NCBI GenBank assembly: GCA_023525715.1
Contig: CM042011.1
Coordinates: 59,367,854 to 59,431,853 of the forward strand
Direction of reading: 5' to 3'
DNA: 64,000 nt
Source of the DNA: Cichorium intybus
Taxonomy: Eukaryota > Streptophyta > Magnoliopsida > Asterales > Asteraceae
The translations under genes and the position numbers were made by a program. The stretch's first letter is position 1; every line of letters starts with the position of its first letter. The notes below the pieces were generated by a model that did not search any database, was not told the origin of the DNA, and saw nothing but the letters and a program-made list of their open reading frames with translations. Shown here piece by piece: positions 53,466-63,983 of the stretch.

Positions 53466-54335
53466 CTTATAGCCCTTTTTTCATTTGAAAAACCAATAAA
53501 AACACACTTTTCAGACCTAGAGGAAAATTTATCTGAATTATTTAACTTGGTTGCAAAACACAAACATCCAAAAACTCTTAAAAACTCAAAATTCAGTTCA
53601 ACGTTATAGACCATCTCAAAAGGAGACTTACCATTCAAAACTGAGGTGAGAGTTATATTTATTAAAAAAGTTGCAGTTAAAATAGTTTCCCCCCATAAAT
53701 TCAAACGCAACACAGATTGAAACAATAAAGATCTTGCAACATTCATCAAGTGCCTGTGTTTTCTTTCAATAGTTCCATTTTGTTGAGGCGTATAGACACA
53801 AGTTGTTTGATGCAAGACACCCTCTTTTTCAAAAAAACATTTAACATTTGAATTTACAAACTCAGTTCCATTATCAGATCTAAAACTTTTTACAGTCTTA
53901 GAAAATTGCAATTTTAGCATGTTAAAGAATACAACAATTTTTTCAAACACTTCGTCCTTTGTTCTCAACAGATAGACCCAAACAGCCCGAGAATAGTCAT
54001 CAACAACAGTTAGAAAATAATTGAAACCATCTTAGTTAACACACGATAGGGTCCCCATACATCAAGATGAACAAGATCTCCTAGACTAGACGACTTATGA
54101 GTACTTAACGGAAAAGGCTCTCATGTTTGTTTAGCCCTATGACACACCTCACACAAGGAAAGGCGATCACTTCCTAGACTTAACCTTTTTTTAAGACACC
54201 AGGAACTTGATCAGAAGGGTGACCAAGTCTATGATGCCATGTCATCTTAGAAACATAACAAACAGACAAAGAAGAACTATTATTACAACTAACCTTCTTG
54301 TTATCCACTATAAGCCGCCAGAGACTTTACCAGTC
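53459..54335 (-). pseudogene. Copia GAG-pre-integrase and integrase (broken)
   Basis: The zinc-binding segment (WHHRLGH...CEVCHRAK) and the first catalytic Asp (HLDVWGPY, near 54050) are in other frames than the 169-codon piece at 53459-53968. That piece carries the second Asp (RSDNGTEF) and the catalytic Glu (QQNGTIERKHRH). All catalytic residues survive, but the frame does not. Confidence 0.82.
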
Positions 54336-54336
54336 A

Positions 54337-54756
54337 TCACAATGGGATTGGCTTGTAAATCCTAAATATTACACAATTATTTTCATCAAAATAAACTCCT
54401 ACTCTACTATCACGTGCAAGTTTGTGGACTGAAAGTAAATGGATCTTAAATTCTGGAACAAACAAAACATCTTCCAAAACAAGTGATGGTAAAACTTTAA
54501 AATCTCCAATTTTAGAAATTTTAGCTTTTGTCCCATTTGGATGATCAACACACATTTCTAAGTCTAAAACATCAACAAAATTTTCAAAATTTGTAAAGCT
54601 TCCAGTCATATGTTGTGTTGCTCCAAAATCTACGACCCAGTCACGATATCCTGAGGCATAACTAATAGAGTTACAAGCAAAGAACTTATTTGACATATTA
54701 GATATACCTGCCATATTAGCAGATACATCCTCAAGAGAAGATTTTTCTTTAATCAA
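54337..54756 (-). pseudogene. Copia aspartic protease (active site altered)
   Basis: 139 codons covering the protease core. The usual WxxDSGAxxHM active site reads WVVDFGATQHM, so the Ser next to the catalytic Asp is Phe. The rest (VPSLVLEDVLFVP, LLSVHKLARD) is well kept. Confidence 0.85.
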
Positions 54757-54759
54757 TCC

Positions 54760-55113
54760 TTAGATTTTAGACACTTGCTCATTTGTAAATTGCAATGTCA
54801 TCTTATTATCATCAACAGAAGAGATAGACTGATTAGAGGTAACAACATTAATAGTAGAATTGTTCTGTGAATTATCAACATTTCTCGGTTGAAAATATTT
54901 GGGAAAACCAATGAGTTTATAACATCTTTCAATAGTATGACCTTTCATATTACAATGTTTACAAATCAAAGTTACGTTTTTATTACCAAATTTCTTTTTA
55001 ACATCAGGACCTTTAGCAACAAAAACAGAACTCTGACTTTTGCTAGAATTACTTACAGAAGAACTACTCTTAAGTGATTCTTCTCTAGAAATGGTAGCAA
55101 AAGCAGATTGCAC
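54760..55113 (-). pseudogene. Copia gag C-terminus with CCHC zinc knuckle
   Basis: The knuckle CKHCNMKGHTIERC has the C-x2-C-x4-H-x4-C spacing and binds RNA in the family. It is preceded by a Ser-rich stretch and followed by the YKLIGFPKYF segment typical of plant Copia gag. It is cut from the main gag frame by a small rearrangement at about 55114-55150. Confidence 0.88.
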
Positions 55114-55129
55114 ACTAGGTAACTCTCGT

Positions 55130-55795
55130 TTAACTATAACTCTCGTTTAATCCTATTAAAAATTGAAACAACTTAAGTTGATTAGAAAATGACTGTCGAT
55201 CTTTAGAAGCGTCACAAGTACACTCGCTTATTTTATATAAAGAATCAAACTCCTTCCAAAGACCATTTAAACTGTTGAAGTAATCAGAAACATTTTCAGA
55301 ACCCTGAGTATGCATATTTATCTTTTGAAAAGCATTAAAAACAACAGATCCATTAATTTTTTCATATGTTTGTCTTAACTCAATCCACAACTCACAAGCA
55401 TTTTCGGATAAGATATACACAGAAGATATATTTTCTGTCATAGAAGCCAACAACCAAGAAACTACAACAGCATTTGCACGATCCCATTTTTCAGCTTTTG
55501 TTTCATCCTCTGTGGGACGAGAACATTTGCCATTAATAAAACCTAGTTGATTTCTAATAGTAAGAGCCTGTACAATAGCAGTAGCCAAATTCTTATAGTT
55601 ACTAGTCCCAACCAATTTAAAACTAATTATAGTAACATATGAGATATCATTTGCATGCAAGCACAAAGGATCATCTAAATTAACAACAGGGTCACTATGA
55701 CCAGAACTAGTCGTTTCAGATTCAATAGTAGCAGGCATTTTGAAACAAAAAACAAAGAATATGATAAAAGAATATGGAACCTTGCTATAGGCCAA
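55130..55795 (-). pseudogene. Copia gag N-terminal part
   Basis: 221 codons; the true start is probably the second Met (MPATIESETTSS), since the first 19 residues are hydrophobic leader-like read-through. It has the UBN2-type gag fold: WDRANAVVVSWLLASM, CELWIELRQTYEK, SDYFNSLNGLWKEFDSL, FLIGLNESYS. A 15- to 17-bp duplication (ACTCTCGTTTAACTATA) right after LNESY shifts the frame, so gag is broken. Confidence 0.88.
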
Positions 55796-56997
55796 GGATG
55801 TTACAGAAGATGAAACTGAATAGAGTCCTTGCTACAACAAGGCGTAAAGGAAACTTACAGTGAGCGGAAGCAGCAAAATGAGCACCAACCAGTTAATAAT
55901 CTTGTAACCGGATCGTAATATCGTAACCCAAACAAACAAGGTTAAAGAACGATTAGCAAAAAACAACTATAACAAGTTATGAACCAGATCTAGAAAGAGA
56001 CTAGATTTGTAACATAATATCAGGACCAGATCTGGACTGGACAAGATCTGCGAACAAGTTGGTTAACAATTATAATAACAGGACCAGATCTAAGGAAATG
56101 ACCTGATATGTGGAGTAGTTCAATTTAACAGATATTATAGCAGGACCAGATCTAAGGAAATGACCAGATCTGTGGAGTAGTTCAATTTAACAAATATTAT
56201 AACAGGATCAGATCTAAGAAAATGACCAGATCTGAGAAACAATTCAAATTAACAGTTATTATAACATACCAGATCTGAAGACATGACCAGATCTGATGAA
56301 CAATTCAGTTAAGAATTTATATTCGAACCAGATCTAAGGAAACAAGGACAAGATCTGAATATATGTAAATGAAATGTAAAGATCCTCAACTCAGATTCCG
56401 TGCTTATGTCCAGGCATCAGTCTTGATAAACACCAAAAAATACGGTATCACAGGACAACCAACAAGGATCTAAACTCAACAGAGTCTTACTGATCCAACG
56501 TAAAAAAAAATATCTCAACTCAAGATGAGTTTCATAGATAAGCTTTTCTACTACAACAAAAAGCAAAAAATTACAGTGTCTCCACTCAGATCTGGAGTTT
56601 CATAGGCGAAAAAGAACAAAGAAATAGAGAACTGATATGGGACCAAGAAATACCAGCCAAGAGAGACCAAGATCTGAACAGTTCTTAAACTAACACAACG
56701 AACTCACAAGGCTGGTACCGGGTCAAGAGTCTCACGCGTTTGAAGCAGATGCGATGAACAAAAAAAACGAGCCAAGAAGGACCAGATCTGCCGAATACAA
56801 GACCGAATTCCAAGGGATCTGATAAGCACTCTTCGAGAAGGTCAGATCTGACGAACACAACGCCAAGAATCACACCAGATCTGTTAATTGGACGTCAGAC
56901 CAGACCAGATCTGAAAAGCGAGCAAGAGCTTGAAGTCGCACAAGGATTTGGAACGAAAAAACGAAGCTCACGCAAGAGCTTTCTTGCTCTGATACCA
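55796..56997 (-). other. 5' leader of the Copia element, with PBS and minisatellite
   Basis: The PBS (TGGTATCAGAGC on the minus strand, 56986-56997) directly abuts the LTR. The leader is about 1.2 kb, long for Copia, and rich in AGATCT. Confidence 0.85.
55978..56365 (-). repeat. 62-bp minisatellite rich in AGATCT
   Basis: About six to seven units. The best-kept units (56090-56215) are 62 bp and contain two ACCAGATCT words each, followed by CAATTTAACAGATATTAT. Single AGATCTs continue to 56900. Confidence 0.85.
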
Positions 56998-57532
56998 AAT
57001 CAGAAAACGAACAAAAAGATCTAAACACTAAATCAGCTCTCTTTATTATGAAGAAGTAGATTTTAGATACAATTACAACGTAAAACTCACTACATAACAC
57101 TCATCACTCTGCTAGTTCTAGCCTAATCTAACTAAATCTACCATTGTTCTAACACAACTCAAAAAGAAGAAAGAAAAGAAAAATCTTGATGAGGCTGCGT
57201 GAGAGAGAGATCGAGAGGGTGAGAGAAGGTCTTTTTGTGTCTCAAAAATTTTGTCTAAAACACCCCTTTACAGCCTTATATATCACCGGGTTATATTTGA
57301 CCCGGTATTAACCCGCGTACCTAAGTCCAGCAGCTCCTATCAACCCGAAATTGACCACAGCCCACCAAAGCAAGAGTCCATCAGCTTTAAGCCTACTATT
57401 AGCTCCATCTCAGTCCATCTTATCTCAATCCAGCTCATCTTTTACAAGGAAACAAATCAAGTTAATTATAAAAATAAATAATATTTCCTTCAGATTGCAC
57501 AGAAATGTTAGAAATATTTAAATATTTCAACA
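56998..57532 (-). repeat. 5' LTR of the degraded Copia element
   Basis: 535 bp, partner of 42037-42571. TSD AAATA follows at 57533-57537. Confidence 0.92.
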
Positions 57533-57537
57533 AAATA

Positions 57538-57973
57538 TCTGCGCATCCTATACTTTGAGCAGACTTGGACCAACCACTTCTTCAATCTTCTAACCACAAA
57601 AATATTACACTTTCTCAATCCTTAAAAATAAAGAGCCCTTCTTCTAACACTTCTATACTTTAGAACATTTCTAAACATTTATCTATTAATAATTATTATA
57701 TAATAGTTATGAATTTCATCTTTGTTTACAGATTTTTTATTTTGTATAGAGACTTGAACAATTAGATAAACTAAGTCGAATCAGGATAGTATCATATAAA
57801 TATAAAGAACGTATATACAAATTAACATCTTCAAATTACATAGCTTAACAATAATATTATTTATTTACATGCTTAATTTTTTTTCTTAGAAAAATAATAT
57901 CAAGTATTTGCAACGGAAGAAATTGACATGCATCACTGTATGACATTATTAAAAAGAGGATATGAAAGACGAA
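57538..57973. other. AT-rich non-coding stretch between two Copia elements
   Basis: No gene or repeat is recognised. It continues the flanking host sequence of both insertions. Confidence 0.5.
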
Positions 57974-57978
57974 TTAAT
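57974..57978 (+). repeat. 5-bp TSD, left copy (TTAAT)
   Basis: Repeated exactly at 62659-62663. Confidence 0.93.
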
Positions 57979-58147
57979 TGTTGTAATGGATGAAGAAGAA
58001 GAACTGAGAGAATTTCAATTTCTCATTAACTGTGTAAATGAAGAAAATACAGATACATATATGTACAGGACTCAACAACCTAACTAACAAACTGAATAAC
58101 TAACATAGAGTTAAATTACAGTAAAGCCCTTATAGTGTAAACTAACA
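57979..58147 (-). repeat. 3' LTR (169 bp)
   Basis: TGTTGTAATG ... GTAAACTAACA on the plus strand. The PPT (minus strand CTTGAGGGGGGG) is at 58148-58159 and overlaps the last codons of gag-pol. Confidence 0.95.
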
Positions 58148-58154
58148 CCCCCCC

Positions 58155-61100
58155 TCAAGCTGGAGGGTACAGTTGTAAACCCAGATTGGAAATTGCAGCT
58201 TGATGATGATATCCATGTAAGGGCTTAGTAAGAGCATCAGCTAGTTGAATCTTTGTGGGCACATGAAACAATGAGATTAATCCACTTTGGAGTTTTTCAC
58301 GAACATAGTGGCAGTCGAGTTCAATGTGTTTAGTTCTCTCATGAAAAACGGGATTTTTAGCAATGTAGATTGCAGCTTGGTTATCGCACTTTAAAGGGAT
58401 GGGAGTAACAGATGAAACTCCAAAGTCGTGAAGAATACGACTTAACCAAGACAACTCAGCACACACACGGCGCATAGAGCGATACTCAGCCTCAGCAGAT
58501 GAGAGTGAAACAGTTATTTGCTTCTTCGACTTCCAAGCGATTGGGGATCCACCAAAGAGAATAAAATAGCCACTAACCGATCGTCTTGTTAAAGGGCATG
58601 CTGCCCAATCACTGTCACAGAAAGCTTCAACTTGAAATTTTGGATCTTTATTAAAAAATAACCCATGATGAAGTGTCCCTTTAAGATAACGAAGAACATG
58701 AAGGGCTGTATTATAATGTGATTGACAAGGTTTTTGATTAAATTGGCTGAGGAACTGAACTGTAAAAGACAGATCAGGTCTTGTATGTAGAAGAAAATTG
58801 AGTTTCCCTATCAATTGACGAAAAGGAGTGGGATCTTGTAACGGTTGAGTTGTTGAAAACAAGGATTGAATATCCACTGGTAATGGTGAAGAAGCAATCG
58901 AACAATCAGTCATAGAATATTGGAGTAATAAGTCATTGATGAACTTTAGTTGTTGAACAATCATGCCATTAGGAAGCATGTTGAACTCAAGACCAAGGAA
59001 AAAGTGAATATTTCCCAAATCTTTAATCTTGAAACGATCATCCAGATACTTTTTAAGACGTGAAATTTCTTGAGAATCATTCCCAGTGACTAAAATATCA
59101 TCAACATACACTGCTACTATAATAATTGATTCAGCAACACGTTTGACAAAAAGAGAATGATCATTTGCTGAAACGAGATAACCTTTCGTTGTTAAAGCAT
59201 GAGAAAGTTTAGAATACCACTGTCTAGATGCTTGTTTCAAGCCATATAGTGATTTCTTGAGTTTGCATACAAGAGAGGGTGATTCAACGACTAAACCTGG
59301 TGGAATTTTCATATAAACCTCCTCATATAAATCCCCATGTAAAAAAGCATTATTTACATCCATTTGTTGAATGATCCAACCTCGTTTGATTGCCAACGAA
59401 ACCATGCAACGAATTGTATTAAATTTGACCACAGGAGAGAATGTTTCATGATAGTCAATACCCTCTCGTTGAGTAAAGCCCTTAGCCACTAGGCGAGCTT
59501 TGTAACGCTCAATAGAACCATCAGCACGATGCTTGATTTTATATACCCAACGACACGAAATAGGTTTCTTTCCTTTTGGTATTCTAACAATGTCCCAAGT
59601 TTGATTTGAAGTTAGTGCTTCAAGTTCATTTGCCATGGCTTTTTCCCAGTCAGGGTTGCCCTTAGCTTGGTGATAAAAGGCAGGTTCAGGAGGGAAATGG
59701 GTAGTATTAAAAACATAGCTAGAAGTAGCACAATCATCAATTGATGATATAGAAGGAACACAAAGGTTGGTAACGGTGTGATTACAGACCGAGTGGGAAT
59801 GTGATGAAGTGACATGGCTGCAAACATAATCATTTAAATGGATAGGAGCATGTCTATGTCTTGAAGTTCGTCGAACATTTGCATTTGGATTAATAGGAGG
59901 ATTTGGATTAATATTTGGATTAGGATTAATAGGAGGAGGAGGATTATGATTAGAAGGAGAATTAGGAATTGAATATGAAGAAACATCAGTTGAATTAGTT
60001 GGAATATACGAATTATCAACTGTAAGAGAAACATTCTTCAAAGAATGTAAAGGAAATATATTTTCAAAAAATTGGACATCTCGAGAAACATGAAACTGTT
60101 TAGTGACAAGATTAAAAACTTTATATGCTTTTTGCCCAAAAGGGTATCCAATGAAAACACAAGGATGGGAACGAGACATGAATTTATCTCGTTGAACATT
60201 GGTAGAGTGAACAAAACAAAGACAACCAAAAGCCTTTAAGTGAGTTAAGTCAGGTGAAACTTTAAACAAAACAGTGAAAGGCGTTTGATTGTGAAGTGGT
60301 TTAGAAGGAATTCGATTGATAATGTGAACAGCAGTCTTGATACATTCTCCCCAATAAGCGATCCCAATGCCTGATTGGTAGTATAAAGCACGAGCAGTTT
60401 CAAGGATATGGCGGTGTTTTCGTTCAACGAGACCATTTTGCTGTGGGGTATGAGGTGTAGATCGTTGATGAATAATACCTAGAGATTGATAATATTCAAT
60501 TCCTTCATTACTAGAGCCTAACTCATACGCATTATCAGAACGAATGACTTTGATAGTGGTATTAAACTGAGTTTGAACGAGTGAAATGAAAGCTTTGATA
60601 AGGGAGAAAGCATAACTCTTATGTTTCAGTAAATGAACCCATGTATGCCGGCTAAAATCGTCAACAATTGTGATAAAAAATTTGTAATCATCGTGTGTAG
60701 TATGTTTGTAAGGTCCCCATACATCAACATGCACTAGATCAAAAGGAGCTACAGATACAGAAATGCTCTTGGGAAACGGTAATCTATGTTGTCTAGCTTG
60801 AGAACAAACATAACAAGGATTATCATGTGTATGAGTTTTATTTTGTGAAGAAATGAGAGAAAGAATGTGTAGTTTATGTAAAGGTACATGACCCAAACGT
60901 CTATGCCATAACAGTGCATTTGAATCAACATTTGAAACGAAAGATTGAACATCAGACTGAAGTTTGAATACAGAAAAACTATATGACAAACTATTTTTGA
61001 TGACTCTATGATCAAAAACGTATAAGTCGTTTATTCTTGTTCCAAGAAGACCAAAAGCAAGCTTATCCTTCGATGAAGGGTCCTGCAGGAGACAAGCTTT

Positions 61101-62444
61101 ATTAGTGAATAGAATAAAAGTTTGAAGTTGAGTTGTGAGTTTGGCAATTGATAAGAGGTTATACTTGAAGCAAGGTACATATAACACTCCACGAAGGACT
61201 ATTGAATCATGTAGTTGGATATCACCGATGAAAGAGATAGAAGTAGTTTGGCCATTAGGAAGACCAATGAGATGTGGCTGATTGAGTTGAATTAGGGAGA
61301 TAAAAAGAGATTTGTTAGAACACATATGATCATTCGCGCCGGAGTCAATTATCCATGAAAAATATTCATGTAAAAGAGATGCAGATTTCTGCACATTAAG
61401 AGCAAAAGTCTTATGAGAAAGAGTTATACCTTCGTTGATCATGGAACCATTGGTGATCGAGGCATTAGCATGAGTTGATGGAGAGTGAGAATTGGGAGAA
61501 GTATTGTTGAGGAGGGTGAGCAATTGTTCATACTGTTCAGGTGAAATAGAAGGAGTATGAAGATTGGTAACATTCTGAGCTGTAGATTTTGAATCGTCTC
61601 TTTTGGATTTGGTAAATTTGAAGTTAGCTGGAAATCCAATAAGACGATAGCATTGTGCCTTTGTATGACCGGATTTTTTGCAATGGTTACACGTAATGGA
61701 CTTTTTAGAAGATGAATCAGTTGAAACATGCATAGCGATGGCTTCATGATTAATAGAAGATGTGGCATTAATACCTCGCTGGCGTTCTTCCTGTAGAATC
61801 AAGGAATATGCAGTAGAGACTGTAGGTAGAGGCTTCATCATAAGGATCTGACCACGAAGCATCTTGTAAGAATCGTTAAGGCCCATTAAAAGTTGAATCA
61901 GACGTTGATCTTCCAAAAATTTGTCAATTGCAGTAGCAGTACCACAAGAACACGGTGGAAAAGTTTGAACGAGACGAAGTTCATCCCAAATTTTAGTTAA
62001 TTTGGTAAAATACAGTGAGAAATCATCAGATCCTTGAGCAATTGAATATAGTTGTTGTTGTATTTGATAGATCGAGGCTCCATCCGGCTGTTCATAGCGA
62101 TGATGTAATTCAGTCCAGATTGCATGTGAGGTTTGAAGAAAGAGAACACTGTCAGCGATGTTTTTGTCGAGGGAATTGAGAATCCAGCTAGTAACCATGG
62201 AATTGGCTCTCTGCCAATTAGAATAAGAAGGTGAATTGGAAACAGGTGGAAGAAGCGAGCCATCAACAAAACCTAATTTGTTTTTGGCAGACAGAGAAAT
62301 CACCATTGATCTCTTCCACGAATTGAAACCGACTCCATTGAAGACATTGGAGATAAGTACAGAACTTGGATTATCAGACGGTGCAATGAAATAAGGATCC
62401 GTAGGAAGTAAATTGGAGGAATCATTCAGATTTGGTGTAGCCAT
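58155..62444 (-). CDS. Copia Gag-Pol polyprotein, 1429 aa, intact
   Basis: A full-length single-frame polyprotein that makes the particle and copies and integrates the element. Domains: gag (UBN2-like) 20-240; zinc knuckle CNHCKKSGHTKAQC at 252-265; aspartic protease with IIDSGAN at 365-371; GAG-pre-integrase zinc site H514, H519, C544, C547; integrase catalytic residues D574 (VDVWGP), D637 (RSDN) and E674 (NGLVERKH); an Asn/Pro-rich linker at 833-856; RT from about 945 with YGLKQA at 1067-1072 and YVDD at 1113-1116; RNase H with D1277, E1318 or E1320, and D1354. The length is normal for Copia. The start is the first ATG after the PBS, 45 bp from the 5' LTR. All catalytic residues are present, with no stop or frameshift. 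Confidence 0.97.
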   Translation of the reverse strand: MATPNLNDSSNLLPTDPYFIAPSDNPSSVLISNVFNGVGFNSWKRSMVISLSAKNKLGFVDGSLLPPVSNSPSYSNWQRANSMVTSWILNSLDKNIADSVLFLQTSHAIWTELHHRYEQPDGASIYQIQQQLYSIAQGSDDFSLYFTKLTKIWDELRLVQTFPPCSCGTATAIDKFLEDQRLIQLLMGLNDSYKMLRGQILMMKPLPTVSTAYSLILQEERQRGINATSSINHEAIAMHVSTDSSSKKSITCNHCKKSGHTKAQCYRLIGFPANFKFTKSKRDDSKSTAQNVTNLHTPSISPEQYEQLLTLLNNTSPNSHSPSTHANASITNGSMINEGITLSHKTFALNVQKSASLLHEYFSWIIDSGANDHMCSNKSLFISLIQLNQPHLIGLPNGQTTSISFIGDIQLHDSIVLRGVLYVPCFKYNLLSIAKLTTQLQTFILFTNKACLLQDPSSKDKLAFGLLGTRINDLYVFDHRVIKNSLSYSFSVFKLQSDVQSFVSNVDSNALLWHRRLGHVPLHKLHILSLISSQNKTHTHDNPCYVCSQARQHRLPFPKSISVSVAPFDLVHVDVWGPYKHTTHDDYKFFITIVDDFSRHTWVHLLKHKSYAFSLIKAFISLVQTQFNTTIKVIRSDNAYELGSSNEGIEYYQSLGIIHQRSTPHTPQQNGLVERKHRHILETARALYYQSGIGIAYWGECIKTAVHIINRIPSKPLHNQTPFTVLFKVSPDLTHLKAFGCLCFVHSTNVQRDKFMSRSHPCVFIGYPFGQKAYKVFNLVTKQFHVSRDVQFFENIFPLHSLKNVSLTVDNSYIPTNSTDVSSYSIPNSPSNHNPPPPINPNPNINPNPPINPNANVRRTSRHRHAPIHLNDYVCSHVTSSHSHSVCNHTVTNLCVPSISSIDDCATSSYVFNTTHFPPEPAFYHQAKGNPDWEKAMANELEALTSNQTWDIVRIPKGKKPISCRWVYKIKHRADGSIERYKARLVAKGFTQREGIDYHETFSPVVKFNTIRCMVSLAIKRGWIIQQMDVNNAFLHGDLYEEVYMKIPPGLVVESPSLVCKLKKSLYGLKQASRQWYSKLSHALTTKGYLVSANDHSLFVKRVAESIIIVAVYVDDILVTGNDSQEISRLKKYLDDRFKIKDLGNIHFFLGLEFNMLPNGMIVQQLKFINDLLLQYSMTDCSIASSPLPVDIQSLFSTTQPLQDPTPFRQLIGKLNFLLHTRPDLSFTVQFLSQFNQKPCQSHYNTALHVLRYLKGTLHHGLFFNKDPKFQVEAFCDSDWAACPLTRRSVSGYFILFGGSPIAWKSKKQITVSLSSAEAEYRSMRRVCAELSWLSRILHDFGVSSVTPIPLKCDNQAAIYIAKNPVFHERTKHIELDCHYVREKLQSGLISLFHVPTKIQLADALTKPLHGYHHQAAISNLGLQLYPPA

Positions 62445-62476
62445 GGAAATGGAAATGAAGAAAAGGATCGTTTAAT

Positions 62477-62489
62477 CAATCTGATACCA
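62477..62489 (-). other. primer-binding site (initiator tRNA-Met)
   Basis: On the minus strand TGGTATCAGATTG directly abuts the 5' LTR. The first ten bases fit initiator tRNA-Met. Confidence 0.9.
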
Positions 62490-62658
62490 TGTTGTAATGG
62501 ATGAAGAAGAAGAACTGAGAGAATTTCAATTTCTCATTAACTGTGTAAATGAAGAAAATACAGATACATATATGTACAGGACTCAACAACCTAACTAACA
62601 AACTGAATAACTAACATAGAGTTAAATTACAGTAAAGCCCTTATAGTGTAAACTAACA
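62490..62658 (-). repeat. 5' LTR (169 bp)
   Basis: Same as 57979-58147 by eye. It holds TATATATG on the plus strand (CATATATA on the minus) as a possible promoter core. Confidence 0.95.
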
Positions 62659-62861
62659 TTAATTGAGTTTAATGCCATTGGATTATCATTAATTGGCTAA
62701 ACTCATGTTGTTTCTACAATGAAATGATATAGTTAGTTTTGTATACGTATCGTCATGAAAAAGTATATGATATTGACATTCATATTTTGATTCATCAAAT
62801 TTGTACAACAATTCATACGTTGTTAAATAATCATGCTTTCTATACACCAAAGAGCATCATA

Positions 62862-63094
62862 AGGTGTTGTTTGTTTTCTATAACTAGAATACTTTAAATT
62901 TCAAATGTTGAAAAATTCTTTCAAGATTAAAAAAATTAGTTAATTCAATATAAGTTTATTACTACAGTCTGCAGACTTTAAAAAACAAACAGTCTTCTTA
63001 TTGCAGACTGCGGACATTTGATCCACCTATTTTTCTACAGAAGTGGTCCGCAGACTGTAGACATTTTACATTTTCAAAAACAAACAACACTTAA
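62862..63094. mobile_element. small MITE-like element
   Basis: The ends pair as GGTGTTGTTTGTTTTC (left) and AGTGTTGTTTGTTTTTG (right, other strand). Inner words GTCTGCAGACT and GCAGACTGCGGACATTTGATC are self-complementary. No clear TSD. Confidence 0.5.
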
Positions 63095-63910
63095 GTTTTG
63101 CTCTATTAAATTTATAATTGAGCTCAAATAATCAGCTAGCGGTTACTAAATGATTTAATTAAGTAGTGATGCCAAATTAATTTAATAAATCTAAGAATTT
63201 TTCACTAAAGATGACCATATTTGTAATCTAGATTTCCCTTAAAGCTCACTTTTCTTGAAATAAAGGTTTGATCATATTTTTTTGTTTTTTTAAACAAAGC
63301 ACCATGAAAAACATGTATGGGCACAGCACATTGTATTATTCGATATGGGTATTTTAAGATAGATAAACAATCCTTGCACAATGAAATATTGCTAAGCATG
63401 CATGTGCCATCAATTTTTCATGAGAAGTAACGTTTTGCTAGTTCCAAAATTTCCGTTCAAACATGCAAAAAAGATAACAAGTTACTGCCGCCAAAGAGTC
63501 GTGAGACAACAAATTTTGGTCTTTTAGCATTTTAAAAGATTATATCATCACATATTATTCAGGTCAATGCAACCTAAGTTTTGGCTTCATTCAAATTGTC
63601 GGTCATTCATTTCTATCCCAATTTAATTGTGTTTCAATACAACAACGCAAGAATATGTCATTCCCCAATTCATATTGATTGTTGATGCCACTCCTCCCCC
63701 TCTTGTCATTACTTTGTGTTTAATGTAAGGGAATGCAAGCACACAACTTATAATAAATTAACAATCTAGTTCTATTGTTCATCAGTGTCAGTGTGACCAT
63801 CAGCGTCTTACACATACTGACGCCGACGTTGATCATGATTTTGATGCTAATGCTGAATTTATTGGAGGAGGCAAGAATTGATCATCATCAGCAATATCAA
63901 CGTTAATCCT
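63095..63910. other. non-coding stretch
   Basis: No gene or repeat is recognised. Base composition becomes less AT-rich after about 63780. Confidence 0.45.
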
Positions 63911-63913
63911 GCC

Positions 63914-63983
63914 AGGGGCTGTGCCCCTTGGACCCCGCTAGGGGCATAGCCCCTAGCACCCGCAAGGGGGTGCGACCCCCTTG
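63914..63983. repeat. three consecutive GC-rich hairpins
   Basis: Stems AGGGGC/GCCCCT (63914-63928), GCTAGGGGC/GCCCCTAGC (63937-63957) and CAAGGGGGT/ACCCCCTTG (63963-63983), each with a 3-nt loop, separated by 8 and 5 bp. This type of GGGGC...GCCCC string is seen at edges of some plant repeats; no terminator or gene link is claimed. Confidence 0.8.

Larger units (their letters stand above)
42037..57532 (-). mobile_element. degraded Ty1/copia element with a nested gypsy insertion
   Basis: Two 535-bp LTRs, an initiator-tRNA-Met primer site, a purine tract and recognisable gag, protease, integrase, RT and RNase H order (all minus strand) identify a Copia element. Without the 8.8-kb insertion it is about 6.7 kb. 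I counted about 28 LTR differences (roughly 5%), so it is much older than the elements at 14061 and 57979. Several stops and frameshifts break the polyprotein. Confidence 0.92.
57979..62658 (-). mobile_element. complete, apparently intact Ty1/copia element, 4680 bp
   Basis: Two 169-bp LTRs with no difference seen, a perfect TTAAT duplication, a PBS for initiator tRNA-Met, a PPT and an uninterrupted 1429-codon gag-pol. It looks young and could be autonomous. Such short LTRs are usual in the Ale/Retrofit and some Ivana-type lineages; the lineage is not settled here. Confidence 0.97.

Noticed and set aside
59612..62269. Several 60-110-codon minus-strand frames
   Set aside because: They are out-of-frame shadows of the 1429-codon Copia polyprotein.
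63914..63983. Rho-independent terminators
   Set aside because: The hairpins lack U-tracts and the window is plant nuclear DNA.
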